From contig CM056726.1 in assembly GCA_029844215.1 (NCBI GenBank), positions 36,821,001 through 36,885,000 on the forward strand: DNA of 64,000 bases. The letters are read 5' to 3'. The stretch's first letter is position 1. Each line of letters begins with the position of its first letter. Source of the DNA: Przewalskia tangutica. Lineage: Eukaryota > Streptophyta > Magnoliopsida > Solanales > Solanaceae. Below, one piece after another: positions 57,719-64,000 of this stretch. The notes under the pieces are model-generated. The model was not told the origin of the DNA. It made no database searches and saw only the letters and a list, made by a program, of their open reading frames with translations. The position numbers were made by a program, and so were the translations under genes.

Positions 57719-59243
57719 AAAAATATATGGAATTCCTCTATGAATCTATGAAAGGTATAAAAAAGAAAGAAAAACGCAAAGAAAAGAATAGGCTAGGCAT
57801 AAACCGATATGCTGAAATTTAAATAAAAAATAAATAAGAAGAGGAGCCCATTAGATACATAGATACAAATAATGAATCGTAATAAAAATAGAAAATAAAG
57901 TTCAGGTTTGAATTCCATAGAATAGATAATAAACCCCAGAGTATATCTTTCCACGGATCGAAGGAAAAAAGACAGTTCGATCGAATATTTATTTTTAGAT
58001 TCTTTTATCTGTTAGAAAAAGAGATAATCTACTATTTTTCCTTTTAGAAAATCTAAAATTCAATAAAAATAAATAAATAAGAGACTGGAAATGAAAGTCT
58101 CTTTCTCGGATCTACTCTTCATCACACTGTTGGAACATGAGCTAAGGTTTCCCCAAATGGGCCAGGCCCAGAACATCTCAACAGATGGGTCATTCTCGGA
58201 CCCACTGGACACTAAGCACCCAGGCCTGTTCCATTTTCTGCCTTATTTTCCATTTCTTTCTAATGTCTCGATTATCAACCGAACATATATATAATATCTT
58301 TCTAATTACATAATTGAATCGACGGAACACTTGACTTAGTGTTACCCTTCATGCCTTTACATATCAACACTAATAACATTAGGGTCTACACGAAACTCCT
58401 AGACTGCATCGGAAGACGGACTCAATATGTAAAATTTAGTTACACGAAACCTGTGAACTCAACCTCTATGTGGGAAGATAAAATCATTTCATTCTCGACA
58501 CATTCGATCAAGCTTAGGATTTGTCAAGTGTTTATCCAAATGACTCGATCAATATAACTCATCTATATTAGTTGACAACAGGACCATATTGCGTTGGCCA
58601 ACAACTTAGTCAACCTAATACCATATGCGAATCTAAGTGCTCTCTCGAAGATACATTCGAGGAATGAATCCCAATTTTGGCTCAACTACCACCTTTAATT
58701 CACTTCGCAATGTACCCAAAACAAGTCGCGTCTCAACCTATAAGGTATTTGAGCTTATGACAGGATCAAAGTACATTACTCCGCAAACAATGTGCGTATC
58801 AACCTCAAGTCTAAGGACTTCTATCTCCCACACGCCGATGACACTTTAGACATATAACAAAACAGTGCATCAGCAGAGTATACCAATACTTCAACAAGTA
58901 TTCATGTGTCCATCACGAGTTGACATAACTCGTAGTAAGTGAGACATACTACATCCCCTAAGGATGATGCAAGACCACATGCCGACGTATCACATATCAT
59001 CGATATCCCATTTTCGATGATCATTAGTCGAGACGATTTAAAAGTTACATTATAATATTATTCTCACATCATTAATAACCACGTAAACTCTAGAGATGCA
59101 TTTATAGAATATTATAAACAATCAAATAATAATTCAACAAATGCAAAATGTCATAATATTGATCATCATTAATATATAAATATGAATGTGTAAAGTACAT
59201 TTGTCTTAATACAGATTGTATCTAGGGTATACATATACTTTCA

Positions 59244-59248
59244 TCTAT
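59244..59248. repeat. Target site duplication TCTAT of F, right
   Basis: Matches 38391-38395. Confidence 0.88.
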
Positions 59249-59740
59249 ACCAAATTGTAATTTGTCAATTTCTTTAATCAAATCTCTTTCAACTTGGTCG
59301 ATATGTTGCTTTACTTTCTCAAATCCTTTCAGCTCAGTCGCCTAAAAAAAATCCAATGTTGAGCAGCATGTAAATTTACCTTCAATAGCCTTTTTCTTTT
59401 CCCTTATCACCGACTTTCTTCTTTTTCTTTTCATTTTCCCATCTTCTTATGTTTTTATGACTATTAATTCCTTTTAAGTGTCATCCTACAACTTGACGAA
59501 CACTCAATTGTTTGTTTTGTCTGCAAAAATCGATTGACGACTGATCCAACATCTAGTTTATTAAATAGAGATGATTCACCTCCAGTTGAAATGATACTTC
59601 ATTGAAATTTCAATTTCATGTAGAACAGAAAGATTTGTTGCTCTCTTACCCAGATCTTTCTGTTTATCGGAGAACATGACCTCCTTAGATTTTATCTATT
59701 GAAATTTCAGTTACATAATCCTATTCATAGTATAACTTTT
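59249..59740 (-). pseudogene. Host-gene-like exon remnants, copy 2
   Basis: Minus-strand reading: a block FSDKQKDL with gtaag donor (about 59655); a block after tttttgcag (about 59525) reading TKQTIECSSSCRMTLK; and a block after ttttttttag (about 59345) reading ATELKGFEKVKQHIDQVERD then LIKEIDKLQFGI, which looks like a coiled coil. Element F inserted inside that last block. Better preserved than copy 1. I do not recognise the gene. Confidence 0.45.
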
Positions 59741-60931
59741 TTTCGTGACAGTTCAAAATACTTTCTCATTGCAAATTCAGATAAGTAGTTATTATTTAAA
59801 ATAAGAAGAATTTAATATTCATATACCAATATTATAAAGATTGTGAGTATAAATAATCGATGTACAGAGAATAATAAACTACTATTACAAGTGCTTCGGA
59901 AGGATAAACAACTATGAATTACAATAGTAATAAATCTGATGCCAACCAGAATTGTGGCAACAATAATCTTTCTTGATCTTGATCTTTGTTCTTGAATGTG
60001 TTTTGAGTCTTGACCTTTGTTCCAACTGCAGCAAACTCCTTGAACCTTGATAACCTGAAATCAAGAGACACTAAATCTGCAATTATTACAAGGGTATTGA
60101 GTCGATTGATATTCACTCTGTCATTAAGACAATATTGCCCCGTATATATGTTTTTACGTTTAGCGGACAATTATCTTCCAAGATAAAACAACAAACTATC
60201 ACTTGTGCAATGCAAACACAAGTGATCCTAGTAAAGAAAACAAACACGAAACGATTGCTGAAGAATGGAAAAGAAGAACTTTCATGAACTATCAAGAACT
60301 TGCTGAATTATGTATTTTGTTGTGTTCTTTCTCTTCTCAAATCTGAATAATATATTGTTGTTGGAAGATGAGAGGTGTTAAGAGGGCTATTAAGAGAGTT
60401 AAGAGGACTGTTAAGAGGCACCATGAAGGCCAGAAACGTTCTGGAGTAAGTGCATAACGTTTCAACAGGTTAATGCCATCAAACTGTTGGATTTCCCGTC
60501 GCCTGGAAGCTCACTGGTCACGAGGCACCGCGGCGCTGGACATGAGGCTCTGCGGCGCTTGCCAACTTCAGATTCTTGAAAACTTCAGGGACCAAACTAT
60601 AAATATTACAAAGTTTGGGGTCCAAAAAGATAATATCAGAAGAAGCCCAATAGCCCAACAACCCAACGACCCGCGACCCACGAAGCACGACCCAGACCGG
60701 GCGAGTAGGCCTAGCCTTGAACCCAAGAACACTTAGGTCCTCCCTCCTTCAAACACATGGATTACCCCTTGGGGTCCCAAACCTTTATCCAGTTTTGAGG
60801 CTTATAATATGAATAATTCTTACTTTTCCCACCGATCAAGTAGATTTGTCTCACACCATATTTTCATCCCTTAAATACCTTCCTTCGCAGACCAATATCT
60901 CTTTCATTTCTTAACGAAATTTGACGATCCT
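59741..60931 (-). other. Possible decayed LTR on the minus strand, low certainty
   Basis: tctgatgcca at 59935-59944 resembles a tRNA-Met primer site on the minus strand; next to it is tgtggcaacaataatc, a TATA-like element (reverse of ataatatattg, 60346 region) and a GC-rich motif pair at 60524-60560. No matching second LTR is seen, and ORFs 59919-60170, 60113-60295 and 60473-60736 have no recognised homology. Confidence 0.35.
60524..60560. promoter_or_regulatory. GC-rich motif pair in unassigned LTR-like DNA
   Basis: ggcaccgcggcgctg (60524) and ggctctgcggcgctt (60546). Confidence 0.55.
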
Positions 60932-62225
60932 TGTTAAGTCTATTTTTAGTACTATTTTAGAGTGTTTTAGGGTGTCGTTTATGTGTGTTTTAGTTGTTTT
61001 GTATAGTATTATGCATTTTGTTTTGTGTTTTCAGGTTTTAAGCTATTCAGACAGGATAAGGCGAATTCAAGAGGAAATAGGCTGGTTTTGAGGACAAAAG
61101 TACACATCGAGTTCCAAGCAATCAATCAACGGAGTCCCGGGAAGCCCATGAAGCAGTTTAAATGAAATCCACTGGAAAATGACGAAGAGCCGTGGCGCTG
61201 AAGCGCACCAGCGCCTGGCAGAGGCGTCGCGGTGCCTGATTGGAAGAAACATCCCAGGGAAGTAGCGTTGTGGCACCTGACTGAAGAGTCGCGGCGCCGA
61301 CGACGGAAATTAGCGAGAGTAATCCAATTTTTTCAAGGGTAAAACAGTCTATTTGGGGGATTTTCATGATTAAAATCCTGGGGGAGGTAGATAGGGATTA
61401 TCATATTTTTGAAGGTAAGAGACGGAGGCTGAAAAGAAATTACAGACATGGATTGTTCAAGTTCTTTCTTTTCTCTTTACTTTAATTCAGTATATGTTGG
61501 ATATTGAGTGGATTAGTTCTTAGCATGTCTATGAGCTAATTTATTTATTAGGGGTTTCTGTCGAATCGCTTGAACCTCTATTATGACTTAATGCATTATT
61601 AGTATTTCTTCTTCAACTATCATTATTAATCAACTTGCGTTTATTGAATGAGAATTGATTGGCCATTAGTTTTCATTATTCATATGATTTCAAATCAAGA
61701 TCTGAGAAGGAAGATTTGAATATGCTATAGTTGATTAGACATATGTTTAATTTTGAATGAAAGTATCACGATTTCCTGTGTAGCATTTAGGTTATTGATC
61801 TTAATCCTCATACGTGGTAGAATTTATCATAGAAATATAGAAAATTCACACTCAGGCTGAGTTTTTATATGTCCTAACTAGAATATAGAACACCTCAGTT
61901 AACCTGCTATTTTGATAAGTAGAAGAATTGCTAGTTTTGCGTTAACGAATAATAGAGGGGATAATTGATGAGATTGGAAATCCTAATTACCTCCATTACT
62001 GAATTAAACCCAAAGTATTTTCATTCTTAGTTTATTCATGCTTGTTAATTTAGTTTTTAGTTCTTCGTTTAGAAATATCAATCTATAATTGTTTACCAAA
62101 TAGAAACCAAAGATTAATTTGTTGGTACTTGATGATTTAGTCTCTGTGGACGATACTCGGTCCTACCGAATTTTATTACTCATTGTGATACGTACACTTG
62201 CGTAGCATATAGAAAAATCGCAACA
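60932..62225 (+). repeat. Element I 5' LTR
   Basis: Ends aaaaatcgcaaca, 6 bp before the primer site. Contains a GC-rich motif cluster at 61186-61299. No relation to the LTR of B at the sequence level that I can see apart from that motif. Confidence 0.65.
61186..61299. promoter_or_regulatory. GC-rich motif cluster, LTR of I
   Basis: Copies near 61186, 61202, 61223, 61264 and 61285. Examples: ggcgtcgcggtgcct and agagtcgcggcgccg. Spacings 16, 21, 41, 21. Confidence 0.55.
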
Positions 62226-62231
62226 TATTTT

Positions 62232-62249
62232 TGGCGCCATTGCCGGGGA
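62232..62249 (+). other. Primer binding site of element I (tRNA-Asp)
   Basis: tggcgccattgccgggga, complementary to the tRNA-Asp 3' end with one mismatch (a for g). Confidence 0.88.
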
Positions 62250-62502
62250 CTGAAATATTATCAATATGAAAGTAACTAATCTTATTTCTAATTTGGTTTT
62301 TTTTCTTAGAACACATTGTTTGCCTTGATCTGCGTGTATTGTTTTTGATCAATTTCAGGTAGCTTTGCTTTATACAAAGCAGAAGAGGAGCATATAATCT
62401 TGTTCCTCTGAATTCGGAGATTGAGAGAGCGTGCAAACATAATAGAAGGAACAAAATAATTGACGATTCAAGCGCAATGGAAAATCAACAAAATGATAAC
62501 GG

Positions 62503-64000
62503 GTGAATGGAGAGGTGCCAGAATTCGTGCAGACACTAGCTAAAAATCTGGCTGCAAGGAGCTTACGGGATTACATATTGCCAACTGTTACTGGCGTGCA
62601 GACATGCATAAGGCTACCAGCTGTGGGAGCCAATAATTTTAAGATCAAGTCAGTGATCCTACATATGGTACAGAGCACAGTTCAATTTGGTGGGTTGCCT
62701 TCAGAAAATCCGCACATGCATTTAGTGAACTTCTTGGAATTATGCGCGACCTTTAAATACAATGGTGTTACTGATGATGTGATTAGGTTGCGGCTCTTCC
62801 CATTCTCACTTAGTGACCGAGCTAAAAGTTGGCTGGACTATCTTCATGAAAATTCAATTACTACTTGGCAAAATTTGGCAAAAACAATTCTTGCCAAGTT
62901 CTTTCCTTCATTAAAGGCTGCGAAGTTAAGAGGAGAAATGAATAATTTTTATCAGCTTGATGGGGAGTCCTTATATGATGTTTGGGAGAGGTTTAAGGAG
63001 CTGTCATCATCATGGGATTAAACAATGGATGTTAGTCCGTAATTTTTATAATGGTTTATATGGTACTATTCGTACCATAATTGATGATGCTGATGGAGGA
63101 ATATTCATGAGCAAGAGTGCTAATGAGGCACATGAGTTGTTGAAGGACATGGCAACGAATAATCATCAGTGGTCCGATGAAAGATCGACCAATATCAGAG
63201 AGGTGGTTGTAGTTCATGAGTTAGATGCTATCAATGTATTGACTACTCAGGTTGCTTCTTTGACAAATCAGTTGCAGCAGAGTACTATGAATGCAAATGT
63301 TGTTCAAACGTATGCTCGATGTGAAATTGGTGGGGGACCACATACTTTTGATCATTACACAAAAGTGGATCCCAATAATATATCTATGGAGCAAGCACAG
63401 GTTCAGCTGGAAATTTTCAGAGGCCTTACAATAATCCAATCCCCAGCACTTATAATCCTGGGTGGAGGAATCACCCTAACTTTTCATGGAGAAACTTCCA
63501 AGGCCAACAACCACAGTTCCAAGGGCAGTACTAGCAAAGTAGTCAGCAACAACCGACTAGTCAAGCTACATCTTCTCAGCAGCTCAGACCACCAGTTCAA
63601 CAAGTAGAGCCAAGTGAATTACAAGCAGCCTTATTGACTCTCACAAATTCCCAAACTTAGTTCATAACAGAGACAAAATCCTCTATTAGGAACTTGGAGA
63701 CACAAGTGAGACAGCTGACGAATAAGTTGAACAACAGAACGCAGAGGAATCTCCCAAGCAATAATGTTGTAAACCCAATGGAGCAGTGTCAGGTCATCGC
63801 TTTGAGAAGTGGTAAGCTAGTTGAACCGATTTCACCTCCACCATCTTCATAAAAGATAGATAAATTAGGTGAAGCATCCGAGTCAGAAAAGATAGTGGTT
63901 ATTGAAGACCAGTCTGCATAAAAAAAAACACCACCAGCGGTTAGTATTGATCCACAAATCAGAATCATATACCCCAGAGGCTTAGAAAATATTCTCTTGA
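62503..64000 (+). pseudogene. Element I gag, frameshifted and open to the window edge
   Basis: 62503-63021 is the N-terminal Athila gag: PENPHMHLVNFLELCATFKY-like text, RLFPFSLSDRAKSWLDYL, FFPSLKAAKLRGEMNNFYQL. A frameshift near 63000 moves to 62957-63607 (LVRNFYNGLYGTIRTIIDDA, FMSKSANEAHELLKDMA). The zinc-like motif CEIGGGPHTFDHY (near 63320-63355) has lost the second and last metal ligands of the Athila CX2C form. A third frame gives LTNKLNNRTQRNLPSNN and MEQCQVIALRSGKL (63710-63820). Stops near 63849 and 63919 follow. Confidence 0.88.

Larger units (their letters stand above)
57143..58130. other. Nuclear plastid-DNA mosaic in the 5' LTR of F
   Basis: Absent from the left LTR. Contains at least three separate plastid pieces: 23S rRNA (antisense), the start of psbI (sense) and a psbZ piece (antisense). 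These are not neighbours in this arrangement in a plastid genome. About 55 bp of LTR are replaced, with possible TTTTGG microhomology at the left junction. The remaining AT-rich sequence to 58130 looks plastid-like but I cannot place it. A mitochondrial copy of plastid DNA is an alternative source. Confidence 0.8.
38396..59243 (-). mobile_element. Element F: Ty1/copia element with three later insertions
   Basis: LTRs 38396-39906 and 56848-59243. The target duplication TCTAT is perfect at 38391-38395 and 59244-59248. The primer site at 56835-56846 gives minus orientation. Domains run gag, protease, integrase, RT, RNase H from right to left. Inside it are solo LTR G, element H and plastid DNA. 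Without these it is about 9 kb. It is of the same family as C but better preserved, with an intact YVDD. Confidence 0.92.
56848..59243 (-). repeat. Element F right LTR (5' LTR), split by plastid DNA
   Basis: Matches the left LTR on both sides of about 57143-58130. It also lacks the GC-rich cluster: 'cactaagcacccaggcctgttcc' near 58210 stands where the left LTR has three motif copies, so the cluster was lost here or gained there. Confidence 0.85.
60932..64000 (+). mobile_element. Element I: Athila-type Ty3/gypsy element, truncated by the window end
   Basis: 5' LTR to 62225, tRNA-Asp primer site at 62232-62249, gag from about 62503. Pol and the 3' LTR should lie beyond 64000. The LTR start at 60932 (tgttaagtc) is a guess, as no second LTR is available. 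Confidence 0.8.

Noticed and set aside
59741..60931. Full copia LTR on the minus strand
   Set aside because: Primer-like site and TATA-like text are suggestive, but there is no second LTR, no target duplication and no adjacent gag; kept only as a low-confidence note.

Overview
This is a plant nuclear window made almost entirely of nested LTR retrotransposons; I see no intact host gene. Plant origin rests on four things: Athila-type, chromovirus-type and Ty1/copia elements primed by tRNA-Asp or initiator tRNA-Met; a tRNA-derived SINE and a TS-like SINE piece; plastid DNA fragments (23S rRNA, psbI, psbZ); and the AT-rich, ORF-poor texture. The TS-like SINE and the LTR families fit an asterid, possibly Solanaceae. 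That last step is inference.

Layout, with letters used throughout. Element A (1-18785, minus) is a non-autonomous Ty3/gypsy (chromovirus/Tekay-like) element with about 2.9 kb LTRs and a 4.75 kb non-coding interior; its first ~350 bp lie left of the window. Its left LTR is split by element B (967-9690, minus), a degenerate Athila element with target duplication ATACA; the right LTR of A preserves the empty site. A itself sits in the integrase of copia element C (18786-23528, plus). A short non-repeat island (23529-24330) carries exon-like remnants. Copia element D (24331-37783, minus) follows, with its gag split by element E (28612-36993, plus, duplication GTGAC), a recently inserted pol-less chromovirus with 3.3 kb LTRs. 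D also carries a TS-like SINE piece. The island 37784-38395 holds a complete SINE with a perfect 17-bp duplication. Copia element F (38396-59243, minus, duplication TCTAT), of the same family as C, contains solo LTR G (40947-44252, duplication TAAAC), non-autonomous gypsy-like element H (46656-54211, duplication CCGGC) and a patchwork of plastid DNA in its right LTR (about 57143-58130). The far flank of F (59249-59740) is a diverged paralogue of 23870-24330, so one ancestral locus is present twice. The window ends in a second Athila element, I (about 60932 to beyond 64000, plus), with a 5' LTR, tRNA-Asp primer site and broken gag.

Insertion order read from nesting: C before A before B; D before E; F before G, H and the plastid insert. 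The coding regions of B, C, D, F and I are broken by stops and frameshifts, and A, G and H have no recognisable pol, so nothing here looks autonomous.

The most interesting signal is a GC-rich, near-palindromic ~15-bp motif (best form GGCGCCGCGGCGCC). It recurs in small clusters inside LTRs or leader regions of unrelated superfamilies (Athila B and I, copia C and F, chromovirus solo LTR G), usually spaced 21, 31 or 42 bp, close to whole helical turns. A second pattern is that copy-to-copy differences in parts of the window concentrate at CAG/CTG/CCG trinucleotides, which looks like a base-calling artefact at methylated CHG sites and not evolution.
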